The notes beneath the pieces are model-generated. The model did not search any database. It was given only the letters and a program-made list of their open reading frames with translations, and was not told the origin of the DNA. The translations under genes and the position numbers were made by a program. From Ciona intestinalis (Eukaryota; Chordata; Ascidiacea; Phlebobranchia; Cionidae): DNA of 64,000 bases. This document shows, one piece after another, positions 1 through 11,600 of this stretch (positions are counted from its first letter, which is position 1; each line of letters begins with the position of its first letter). Location of the stretch: NCBI RefSeq assembly GCF_000224145.3, contig NC_020167.2, forward strand, positions 2,301,476 through 2,365,475, in the 5' to 3' direction.

Positions 1-582
1 GATGTAAGTGATACAACTTGTACCGTATGGCTTACTGTGGTTTCTGTTGAAGTTAAACCGTATCGAGCCCCACTACATTCTTTAGCATCCGAAATACATA
101 AAACCCTGCTATAGCATATATATGCCTGTGTGTTTTGATTTTAACAGTCCAAGAGTATATGCTCGCCGATTAAGAAATGCGGAAAATTATTGACAAAATA
201 TTTTATTGCATCGAGGAACTGAATAGAAACTTGAAGTCGACCTCGCACCGAAATTGAAGAAACAAGAAGAAGTGAAAAGTGCAAAGAAAGTATTTACATA
301 AGCAAGGTTAATTTGTAGGTATCTGCAGTGTACGAAACGAATTAGATACCACACTGCAGAGCGCACATTGGTAAACGAAGAACATAGGTCTATCACAGCG
401 TAATCAATGTCTCTAAATCGACACGGCTCCAGGTGCATTGAAAAAATATACGAAATGTCAGTCGATCTCGGATAGGGCAGTGTTGAAGGTGCAGTACGTT
501 TTATGGGATGGTGCAAAGCAATTGTGCTGTCGAATGCATTGAAGAGGTCACAGCATATTCTACATAATCACGTCCTGAAATA
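1..582. other. 3' flank of POU4, no gene seen
   Basis: AT-rich sequence downstream of the POU4 stop. It may hold the POU4 3' UTR or one further 3' exon if the donor at the end of the homeodomain exon is used. AATAAA-like strings occur on the minus strand near the POU4 stop (TTTATT on plus at about 587). No conserved coding signal was found; the 109-codon open frame here has no recognisable composition. Confidence 0.5.
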
Positions 583-2924
583 TTAAATAAATAAACTTAG
601 TTTCACAGACATGGCAAATATTTGAAGTAGAACAATTAAAGTTTTTTTTATACGAACACCTACCCCATTAAATGCTGAAAATTTCATTCTCTTTTGTTTC
701 TGCCTTTGATTGCAAAACCACACACGCACGACGTTTTTCTTTAAGTCGAGCTTTTCCGCGATTGCAGCGATTTTCTCAGACGAAGGTCGGGGCTGGAAAG
801 ACAACAATAATTTTACAACTGTTTGAAATGATATCCACACGAGCAAGTCTAATTTTAATACAAGAAACGTCTCAATACTAAACCGACCTCCACCATTTTA
901 AGTGATAGTTGTACACAAGCTAGATATACAAACACAACAACAAACATTGCGCTACCAACCTGCACGGCGAAGTAAGCCTCCAACGAACGTTTCTCCGGAG
1001 CAGCGATGGAAGTTCTTTTTCTCTTCTTTTCTCCCATAGCAGCATTCTCCATCTTCCTCCTGTGCTCTTCCTCCGCTTTTTCTAACCACGTGATCAAGAT
1101 TGGTTTCAAGGCGACCATGTTGTTGTGACTGAGTGTCAAGGACTCAAACCTGTGCACACAACTTTATATTAAGCACATTATACTTCATTGGCTACTTATT
1201 TAGTGGATAGTAGGCAATAATAACATATATATGCGGTTATACATGCTATTTTTACGAACCTGCAAATTGTGCTTTGGCTCAGCGATCCAACACCCGGTAG
1301 CTTGAGGTTGGCAAGAGCTTGCCCAACATCATTCTGCGTCACTCCAAGTTTAATGCGTCGCTGCTTGAATCTGAAACAATATTGATCCTGGGTAAGTGGC
1401 TGTCGGGTCAATGCTGATATATTTCTTGGCGTTCCTCACATTACGTCATCCACATGACGTCATAATTAGGTAATTCCCGCTGCCTTACCTTTCTGCGAAG
1501 GCTTCTAGTTCACGGGGATCGGCGTCGTACTCGTTGGAGGTAAAACTTGGCACGCTTGGCGGAGGGGAGCCTGTCACAAAGACATTTGTTACGTCATCAT
1601 CCCATTGATCACGTGGTGTAGTGCAGCCAGACCCATATTTACCGGCTTGGGTGATGATTGGTGCAGAGATGGGCGTGACTGATACAGTCGAGTGCATTGC
1701 TGATGACGTAGGATGGAAATGATTCGGGGGGTTGTAGGTTGGGGCGGGGTGGGTGATGTAATGGGGCTGTGACGTCACGTCTGACGTCATCATCACCGAC
1801 GAGTTAAATGTTGGCGGTTGATAAGTTGGAAGGCCACTGTAACAAAATCATGTTCATAATTCCTTTTATTTAATATAATAAGTGGTAATTGTCATGACAA
1901 CGCACCAGTGAGAAGACCCAAGTTGGTCGATGACGTCACTGCTGTCAAGACTTGTTTGCAGCGCCGCTGAGTGGTGGAAAGCGGGTGGAGGGTGCATTGA
2001 ACTGTAAACTGTATAAAGAATATTTGATGTCAAAATTTCAATTTTAAAATAGGTAAGTTCTGGGTGATCTATGTAGTTCAATGTTGTCATTCTTACCTGG
2101 TGGTGGTACGGCTGATGTTGTGTGTTGTTGCGTAACGTAGTGGGGGGCTGGGGGGTAATAACTGTGGTTGGTCGGTTCGGGTTTAAACTGACTTTTTCCG
2201 GGATATTCTACAGCGGCCAACGCTTCGGCCTGGCGAGCAAGAAAACTCTCATCGAATCCAGCAAACAGATTGCCCTGTCGAGAAAAATGTCATTTTATTT
2301 CTAATGCATAAATCGCGTATTATAATATCTACAGCGGCCCATATTATCGTGAGAAAGCTTGCAGACATGAGCTGCAGCTGTTTTGTGACGTTAAGTACAA
2401 GTTTCCATCCGACTCGGGCGAGGCCGGTTGTTTGTCTTTATACTTTGTCCCGGTTTTCCGATTTCACGATCATTACTCGCTTATGACAGGCGCGCCATTT
2501 TGTTGCCAAGCAGGCAGATGCGACATAATCACCGTGTCCGACGCAACATGTAATTAAAATATGTCGCGAAATCATAATTTCATCAAAGTCTGAACGAACC
2601 TTGTACCAAAGTCGTAAAAAAGCAAACCTTACGTATTAATATTTGTAGAAATACGAGCATTACGAAACTTTACCTTGTAAAAATGCGGAAACACAGTTCC
2701 GCAACACAGAAATATTTCTTGTCGTGTAAAATAGTTTAATAGAACATTAATATACTTACGGAATATGCCACTGGCGATGCCATGCAGTGTCGACGGACGG
2801 CATCTGCAGCGTTATGAAGCGGGGCGTATTTCTGTTCACCGTAACTTGTATTGAGTGGTGTCATTGTAGTAGGTGGTGAAGGAGGGCGGTGGTGATGGTG
2901 TGGAGCAAGCATGTTAGTAAACAT
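583..2924 (-). CDS. POU4: POU class 4 (Brn-3) homeodomain transcription factor, 7 exons
   Basis: Nuclear DNA-binding factor of the Brn-3 class, which specifies sensory neurons in other animals. Exons: 2760-2924, 2097-2274, 1906-2008, 1489-1836, 1260-1370, 960-1149, 583-792; all junctions keep phase, giving about 434 aa. Exons 1-2 encode the POU4 N-terminal box ([19 protein letters not shown], then [20 protein letters not shown]). Exon 4 ends in the POU-specific domain start ([11 protein letters not shown]), which continues through exon 5 ([20 protein letters not shown]) and into exon 6 ([11 protein letters not shown]). The homeodomain is split between exon 6 ([20 protein letters not shown]) and exon 7 ([20 protein letters not shown], then [15 protein letters not shown]). 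Helix 3 [11 protein letters not shown] is intact, with the Cys typical of POU factors. The start is the Met before NMLAPHHHH. Oddity: family members end just after MKFSA, but here the frame runs about 27 residues further unless a GTAGGT donor after MKFSAFNG is used. Confidence 0.93.
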
Positions 2925-4967
2925 ATCGTATCAAAAAATATACAATAAGTCTGTATACAGCTTTTGCCTATAGATAATAATATGAACGTGAGTCTATATT
3001 GCATTGAAACTGTCGTGGCAAAAATTCGATTGATTCCTGTTGTAGCCTTACTTGTTCTGTTCTATTATTTTCACTTGTATAACTTTCACAATTTAACGAC
3101 TTTCTTTATAAAAATGAATAATTAATCCACACCACTTGCATGGGGTGCGAAGGCAAACTTGCCACAAATTGCATTAATTTCTAATGAATTAACTCGAGTG
3201 CGACGAAAAGTTTGCTAAAATATTAATATTTTATAAAATCTCAACTCTCCTAGGACCAAATCGTTTAATGAATAATTCAACCCGAACTCTAGCGAGCACA
3301 ACACTGAAATGAAACCTATGGTTCTACCACGACCGCCCATCGTGCGCCTTCCTTTCTCTCTGCCTTGCTACGTAATAATCGTTGCATTGTGTCATCTGGT
3401 TCTCCGGACGGGCGGGTTGGGTGTCACGTGCCCAGGTGTCTCTGACGTCACCACTATCCATCCGTCGAGCGGATTTTTCAAGAAAATACCGGAACTTTCG
3501 AAACCGGGTATCAAGGTGGAATGAGCATCAAATATTCAATACCTTGAAAAACTTGCTTAATAATCAATCACTGCGAGCACCGTGGCTTCCTATAAACTGC
3601 GCAGCCACTGAATACGTGTTCCTTTACCCCCAAATCGATTGAGACTTTTCTTGCAAACATGAACTTGAGTATTTAAGGTTCCCAAACAGAGGCGGTATGA
3701 TTCATTTTGTCGGAGCTGACGGGGTTAGGGTATATTTACACGCGACAGATGCGTCGTGCGGCGAATTTATGAATATTTCGCGGCTAATTATCGCCGAACC
3801 TCTGCCTTTAATGGAAGATAGAGAGTGATCAAAAATCGATGACAGAAACCAAGTAACAGATGCGTTTTGTAATCTCGAATTGTGTGGCCAGTCCCGGAGA
3901 AAAGTTACACAAAGCGGTCATCAGATTATGACTGGTTGAAATCGGATTTTGTCCGGCGTTTGATAAAGGAGGAAAAAGTGTTCCCTCTATCCAAGGAATC
4001 GTTGATATCTTCATTAAATATAGAGGAGTGTGGGAATTCATGAATTTCTGATGCCGTTTCATTCATTAAATATTTAATTTTACGCACATTGTATCGGCGC
4101 AATGTTGTCAAGTCGGACACACGTATAATTGCCAACAACGAAAATTTTCCTATAGGTATATTTATGTTTACGCAAAAATAGAAATTTTCGCAAAAATTTC
4201 AAGTGTAATATTTAAAAAAGTTCAAGGAAATATTTATTACACTGCACAACTTAGTCGCCATTTTGTTCCATAAAATATAAGCAATTGTATCTTTTTATAA
4301 GTTCTACTGCAATGTCAGTCAAAAAATCGAAGTGGTAAAATTTTGGAATTGGACACCATTGCCAATATCGTCGCCAACTTATAGTTTTTGTTTGATTTTT
4401 TTCACAGTGACGAGGCTTGCGTGAGTACGATGTCCGTAGCTCAGCGTGACGAGAGAAACACAACATTCTTTTCTTTTGTGAGGACACAAAGGACACGCGA
4501 CCTTCCTAATTTCGATCTCGATTAATTATTCATTAAGTCACGTGGCGGGCAAAAGTGTAAAGCTACAGCAGTCGCGGAGAAGACCCCCGTTTTGTGGAAC
4601 GAACCCAAAACGATATTACAGCGCGACAAACGTGAACAACACACTCGGATGCTGTTTTTAGGTTTCGCTGACGTTGTGACAGCGACGTCAAGCGAAGTGT
4701 TGGCATGGGTCAACTGACAAAAGTTCCCCCGCCATGCTAGAAATCCCATTTATCACATCGACAGCAAACGTAATATTCAGTTTGCTTGTTTATTGTTAGT
4801 GTTTTGTTAAAGGTTTCCTATAACGAAAATGATAGATTTAATTTTTTTGCATAAAAAAAACGGTAGATTTGTTGTTTTTGATATTATATCGACCTTGGCA
4901 GAAGATATAACTGATATCACTGTAAAAATAAAACATAGAAAACGGCACGACGACCTGTAAACAATAA

Positions 4968-5159
4968 TATAGTACTGTGAGGGAAGACGGGACACCTTAA
5001 GCACATAATTTCCAAACATTCTGATCACGTTTTAAGCAATTAACAACGGTCTATGGGAGTTGTGAGGATAAGATTAATTCTTTGATTGTTCTAAGTTTAC
5101 TTCTAAATATGACAAGAAAATAGAATGAAAATGTGTCCCTTTCTCCCCTACCCACTATA
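4968..5159 (+). mobile_element. Palindromic MITE copy 1
   Basis: About 192 bp beginning TATAGTACTGTGAGGGAAGA and ending CCCCTACCCACTATA, with the family core (AACAACGGTCTATGGGAGT and GACAAGAAAATAGAATGAAA). The ends are degenerate inverted repeats of the family consensus TATAGTAGGGTGGGGGAAGA. It has no coding capacity. Orientation A is defined here as the core reading AACAACGGTCTATGGGAGTC on the plus strand. Confidence 0.85.
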
Positions 5160-6105
5160 AATTTATTTTCGCCATTCACTTGTAGTATGCTTTTTTGAAA
5201 TTTTCTTCTTGGTTTCACCTCTATTTTTCTATCTCTGACTCGTGAGCGCCAAAGCGCGGCAATGGAAAATATTCTAACACGCCCCTTGGGTATATTGACA
5301 AACGCCAGTTATATATTAATGTAAATGTAACCTTACCAATTATCATGCATTACATATGGCACGGCCAAGTGACTGATCTATGCTTATAAACATTAAGCGA
5401 ATTCAGTCTCAAATTAAAAAAACTGCTGATTAAAACTAAAGTAAATGTGTTCTCGGTTCGGTTAATAAAACTATAGGAACGCTGATATAGCCATTTTTAT
5501 ACAAAACATAACCATTTGAATCACATAGTGACGAATTCCTATACAATTCACCCTAAAAAAAATTTGAAAAAAAACCATGAGGCTTCACTAAAAGGCAAAT
5601 TGAAATCGATCATCTGTTGCAACATTCATCGATTGAAAATTACAAAAAACAGCCTTGAAACTTTTGTGAAAGCTTTGTCAAAGTTCAGAATTTACCAAAT
5701 TGAGTTTTAAATAAAAATCTTCGTTCACTTTGTAAATGGAGCAAGCAGGAAGGTTAGGAGAATGTATCAGATTTAAGTTGCTTTATAATTTGGCTGCAGT
5801 ATTTTTAGTTTTGCAGAGCAACTGGACTTACAGAGACTTGTAGGGTTTCTCTATAATTTTATTTGTTTCAATTCTCAAAGATAAGTCTCTAGTTAAATTA
5901 CCACCGCCGTGTTTGGTTTAAGATAAGGATTCACACACTTAACTTCGGCAATACCTTTACAATGTACATATTACGCTGCGTCGAACATGCATATTACTGA
6001 TTAGGTAAACTTAATATACAAATTCAGGCACCACCAGCGCTTAAATTATACTGAAGTACCGGACTGTACTAGATTTCCCAGTATTGTGATATGGCTTATT
6101 CTTTA

Positions 6106-6302
6106 TATAGTAGGGGGGGGGGAAGATGGAACTTAGCGCATAATATCCAGATATCCTTATCGTGTTTTAAACAATTAACAACGGTCTATGAGAGTCATGA
6201 GGACATAGTTTCACATTTCTTTGAATGTTCTTTGTTTACTACTAAATGGGACAAGAAAACGGAGTTAAAAGTGTTCCATCTTCCCCCATCCTACTGCGTA
6301 TA
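6106..6302 (+). mobile_element. Palindromic MITE copy 2
   Basis: Same ~195 bp family, orientation A. The left end is TATAGTAGGGGGGGGGAAGA and the right end has CATCTTCCCCCATCCTACTG. It sits directly against copy 3, giving a head-to-tail pair. Confidence 0.9.
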
Positions 6303-6500
6303 TATAGTAATGTGGGGGAAGACGGGACACCTTTAGCACACAACATCCAAGTATCCTGATTGTGTTTTAAACAATTAACAACGGTCTATGTGAGTCGTGA
6401 GGGTATATAGTTTTATAATTATTTGAATGTTCTTTGTTTATTACCAAATAGAACAAGGAAATGTGATTAAAAAGAGTCCCATTTCCCCCACCCTACTGTA
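6303..6500 (+). mobile_element. Palindromic MITE copy 3
   Basis: Orientation A. It starts TATAGTAATGTGGGGGAAGA and ends TTTCCCCCACCCTACTGTA, immediately following copy 2. The junction TATATATAG suggests insertion into the TA-rich end of the preceding copy. Confidence 0.9.
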
Positions 6501-8074
6501 CCATATTTAGTGGACAATGTATTTAAAGAACAGAAATTTTTGTAAAAAACTGAAACAGAAAACTTAACGTTTTGTTTCGCATTTAGCTTATGGCAACTTG
6601 AATAGAACTTGTTCACGTGCACAAAAACGATACATTTTACGTTCATACCTAACTATTGTATTTGACTTAACGACATGTTGCTCTGTTTAGAACTTGTTAC
6701 AGTCGGTTTGTGACGCACAATAGCGTTGGGAGTAACTTGAAAGTTATGTCAGGCATATACCGGAGCGGCCGGTATTATAATAGATGGCACATATTAAGAG
6801 TTGTATTTATTCGCCTGCCGTACGGTCCACTAGACCACAAAGGACACTCCCTTTATGATCTTCCATTGGAGAAATATAAAAATAAAGCTGAATTTATAAG
6901 AACGTTTTATTTGCTTCATAAATGGACTACTAGCACAAAAGGGACCGGTGCCTCGCTAAAGTTTTCTACCAGCACATTATTTTATGAGTTAGTTTTACCA
7001 ATGCTATATGCTACTTTTGGTGGTGCAAATAATATACAATTATTATTAGTGAAAAAATGAAAGGAATAGTTCAATCAAATATAAGGTAATGCATATTTGT
7101 TTGTCCAAGCTCCCATGCACACAAGCATATGTATAAGGAGTTTTATGATGAGGTATGTAGCAGCGTAAGATTGTTTTTCACGCCAAATTGGAGTTGCCAA
7201 ACTTACATATATGCTGATAGTTAGTTTTTGTTGAATTCACTACCAACTAGGAATTTAAAAATACAGTGAAATGTTTTATTTCGACGTTGACGCAATATAC
7301 CAATAAGCGAGCTTTCAGCAAACAGCATTTAAACCTTATATGACGTGTTTATAGGTGTGTGACTTAGTGTATATTTACCTTGCGCCTTTTGCCCACCGGT
7401 ACTGTAAACTTGGTATTTTTGCTGACGTCATCAATTTGGTAAATACTAAGCAATTAAATAGCAAAATTCTTTGTAATGGATAGCGTTTAAACTGCGTACA
7501 GTGGGTTGTTAAACAAAATTATTTTAAATTAATTTTAATAAAAAGTTCCAGGTCGATCGTTTTACGCAAGTATCCGGGTTAACTGCAAATATGCGTCGCT
7601 ATTATTTTTACTCGCTTCGCTTGTGGAGAAATTACATTGGTGGGGCAACTTAATTTAAACAACCACTTTGTTTGCTCTGTGACGTCACAATGTTACATAT
7701 AACGCCGGGTCAGTTTCGTTTTGTTCTAGTAATTTCGACTAATTCCATTTGTCCGTTTGATGGTTAATATTTAACAAACGACGTTATTTATGACGCCGCG
7801 GTCCTGGTTGGTCGTGTAAACGAACATATGAGGAACAATGTGATGGATGAATGTGAAATGTGGTTTCTTAGCATACATAGGTGACAGCTAATATCGTGGT
7901 TTTAGTTCAGAGTTTCTAAACGCTTCGTTCCATTGTTCCGGAAGGTATGTGTGTAGTATATTTCCGTTTTAAGTTATGTTTTTTAATTACCGGAATTCGG
8001 AAATTCTAATATCTAAAAAATAATATAATTGCGAAAAATAACATTCGTTTATAAAGTATCGATTAACGAATGTG

Positions 8075-8248
8075 AGTAGAGTGGGGAAAGACGTTTAGCA
8101 CAAATATCCTGATTGTATTTTAAACATTTAACAACAGTGAAGTCGCGAGGATACAGTTTGATAATTCGTCTTTGAACACTTTTTGTTTATTATCAAATGG
8201 GGCAAGAAAATGGAATGAAAATGTGTCCCATCTCTTCCCAACCTACTT
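8075..8248 (+). mobile_element. Palindromic MITE copy 4, shortened
   Basis: Orientation A, about 174 bp. The core (TTTAACAACAGTG, GGGGCAAGAAAATGGAATGA) and right end (TGTCCCATCTCTTCCCAACC) are present, but part of the left inverted repeat (GATGGGACACC) is deleted. It lies about 360 bp before the CAP gene start. Confidence 0.8.
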
Positions 8249-8519
8249 AATATTCCAACCGCGTAGCGTTTCGTAGTATTGCGTAAGATCCTTTTCTCCC
8301 AACATACGTAGTGCGTGACGTAACCATACGCTGCTAATTAACATCGCATGCTTCTCACCAACGTGCGGAATGACTAAACATTTTAAAACGAGTTAGGATT
8401 GCCGCGTCGTGTGTAGATCAATATGACATCACCATGTTATGTATCCTGCGCGCGAACTATCCGTCTTACTTGTACCGCAACAGCCTTTCCCGTGCCCGCG
8501 GTCATGAATAGACTGCCTG

Positions 8520-8527
8520 TGACGTCA
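8520..8527. promoter_or_regulatory. Perfect CRE/ATF palindrome TGACGTCA upstream of the CAP gene
   Basis: TGACGTCA within GTGACGTCAC, 80-87 bp before the ATG at 8607. This 8-mer is the consensus for CREB/ATF-type bZIP factors. Its position near the presumed start of transcription makes a promoter role plausible. Function is inferred from the motif alone. Confidence 0.4.
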
Positions 8528-8606
8528 CAATTTCCGCAAGCGCCTTTCGAATCTTATTCCCGCTGCTGTTGCAAGTATTCGTCGAAGTTACAAGCTTACT
8601 GATACG

Positions 8607-11600
8607 ATGGGCGCTTTGTTCTCGTCGCGTAGAAATGCGAGGAAAACGCGAAAGTCGAACAGAGGTCACTTGACCAAGTCTAAAGTGAAGTCACAAAGTA
8701 AAGATGACTTAATAACAATAGAGACGGCCCCGACCGTCCGTGACCGCAAGCTACAGCTTCGACAGGCAGTATCGACTGATAGCTTAGGTGTGCACGACTT
8801 TGAAGACTACGTTAAGAAGAAAAGCCCCTCTCCTAAGATGACGTCACCCAGATCTTTTGAACGCGACGCAATAAAGGCGCACAACGAGTATCGTTCCAAC
8901 CACAACGCTCACCCATTAAAACAGAAAGCAGAACTGACACGAACTGCGCAAAAATGGGCGGAGAAAATCGCTGCCTCCGGAAAATTTGGCCACTCCGGTC
9001 ATGAGGATTATGGAGAAAACATAGCAATGACTACGGCGAAGAACCCGACAGGTAAACACGCAGCTAACCAGCGCCGTCTTGCGGAAACTAAATTTTATTT
9101 TGACAGGTTCGGAAATCACAGCAATGTGGTACGACGAGGTGCACGATTACAATTTCAACCGTCCGGGATTCAAAAAGGGGATCGGTAAGCATCATATTAC
9201 TATAAGTATATACTTAAGTATTACAAATTGGCAACATTTCACCGGGTATATGTTATCCATCAACAAATTTTAAATTTTGGATATTTTGTGTCTAACAGGG
9301 ATATTTGGGGCAGTACAAACATATATTTTAAATTTGTCACAGACGTTTTTTTAACCACGGGTATTAACTCTTGGACGAATATTTACGGATAGTATAGGAA
9401 AGGGGGAAGATGGGACACCGTTTCATTCTATTTTCGCGACTAATTAGGTCGTAAACAAAGAACATTTAAAGAATTATAAAACTGTATTCTCGTGACTCCC
9501 ATATATCGTTGCTAATTGTTTAAAACACGATCACGATATTTCAATAATATGTGCTAAAGGTGTCCCGTCTTCCCCCATCACGGTATGGACACTTAATTCG
9601 GACATGCATTTGTCATTCACGAACGTTTAAAGTCCACAAAAAAAAACATAACTTTTCTTGTCACGGATTAATTGTTACCCACGTATTTATAAAAATATTT
9701 GTGATTATGTTCTCTTCGGGAATTTCATCGTCACAGAAATGGCTCTACCTAATACGAACATGTTTTCGCTTTCGTCACGAACAATTATACCCATTACAAA
9801 AATTTTATATCCACCGCGCGAGCATTTTTATATCTGCCGCGAATATTTATTACTGCCGTATATAATTATTTAATGTCCGCAATGAGTATTTTTTGGCGAC
9901 TGCAAACATATGTTCTGGTTTATGCCAAGCCCAGAATTTTTCTCTAGGACATTTTATCTCCAGACAGACTTTTCTGCTAACATATACTGTTTACACTCCT
10001 CTCTTGGACATTTTTCTCTCCTGTCCACTCCATGTCTCATGATATACGTCTCCATGCGTCCATTGTACAAATGCTTTGCATGATTCAGGTCATTTCACCC
10101 AAGTTGTTTGGCGCGATTCCACTCACATTGGTGTGGGAATCGCTAGTGGGCGCTATGGCACTTTCGTCGTGGCAAATTACGAGCCAAGAGGAAATTGGAG
10201 CATGCCAGGACAGTTTGAAAAGAACGTCCTTCGCCCGAACAAGGCAGTCACCAAAAAATCGAACAAACCAAAACTTCGTCGTAGTTCATCATCGTCATCG
10301 TCATCATCGTCGTCCTCGTCGGACGATGATCGCAAAGGTTTGTTTCATCACTTCCGTTTACGTTCGGTGCATTGTTTACTATATAGGCGGGTATATATCA
10401 AGCGTTTGAGCATTTGGTTATAAAACCTCTCATCATGGCAGATTCTGGAAAAACTGATACAAAAGTGACGACAAAAGTCGAAACATCAACTGATGAGAAA
10501 GGTTTGTTTAAATATTTATATTTTCTGTCTTTGAATAACAATAACATGTTTAATAAAAGTTAAAACTGCTTCAGCTTTTCCGTCTTGGAAGTATATATTT
10601 CACCTAGCCGTCGTATTTTTTTCTGTGTCTAACTTGTTGGTCTAAAAAGGTCGCAAAGTAAAGAAAACAACTAAAACCACCGTCACAACAACAACCTCGA
10701 AGGATGGTTCAAAATCGACACAGACCAAGACACAAGTTACGACCGAATACATTGGTGATGGGAATGATTCTGCACCAAGTTCTAGCAAAGCAGGCAAAAC
10801 AAAGGGTGTGTACATTTCGTCTAAATGTTATTATATATGCCTTCCTAAATATAAAGACAAATACTACATATAGTAGGTTGGGGAAAGATGGGACACTTTT
10901 GGTACATAATATCAAACTGTCCGGATCGTGTTTTAAACAATTAACAATGGTCTATGGGAGTCGTGAGGATACGTTTTTATAATTCTTTAAATGTTCTTTG
11001 TTTACTACCGAATGGGATAAGGAAATAGAATGAAAATGTGTCTCATTTTCTCCCACGCTACTTTACAATACCTTACAACAACGTTTTGTATTGGTATTGG
11101 AAATGTTCACAAAATATAGGTATGACATTATATTTAGTACATATACGTACACAGCATATATACTGCTTGTAGCAGAACTTCTAGCACTAAGTGTCAGTTT
11201 ACACACCGACGCCTTCCGAACAATATCATTGTTCACAAGATTCCAAGTAATTCAATACGACATGTACTTGCGCCACCATTCGGAATATTTCATTCTGATG
11301 TACGCCCGCTAGGTTATTTTTGTGGTTGGAATTATAAACCTCATGGGACGTGGTATTTATTCCAGTGTCTTTAATGTTGTAGAATAAAAGAAGGCGTGCA
11401 AACGGATAGCAGCGGTCTGTTTAACTAGATAGGCGTCGCGGAGTATTTATAAATTTGCGTCCGTGCAGTGCCTGCCGGCTGCATTGGTTTAACGTTCCCT
11501 CTGCATATGAACAAAATCTTAAAATGCGTATCAGTCAAAGACAGATGAATATAAGGCCGCAATTGAGGCAGCAAATCGGGAGACTTTATAGGCAATCTAA

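Larger units (their letters stand above)
2925..8606. promoter_or_regulatory. Head-to-head intergenic region between POU4 and the tandem-CAP gene
   Basis: About 5.7 kb separates the divergent starts of POU4 (minus) and the CAP gene (plus), so both promoters and their enhancers probably lie here. Contents that can be named: four MITE copies (listed separately) and TGACGTCA palindromes at about 3443, 7423, 7680 and 8520, the last about 90 bp before the CAP gene ATG. No protein-coding exon with recognisable content was found; the 116-codon frame at 6710-7060 resembles nothing known to me. The role of the region is inferred from position only. Confidence 0.45.

Noticed and set aside
6710-7060. 116-codon plus-strand frame upstream of the CAP gene
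   Set aside because: No motif, no splice context, AT-rich; could not be supported as a gene.
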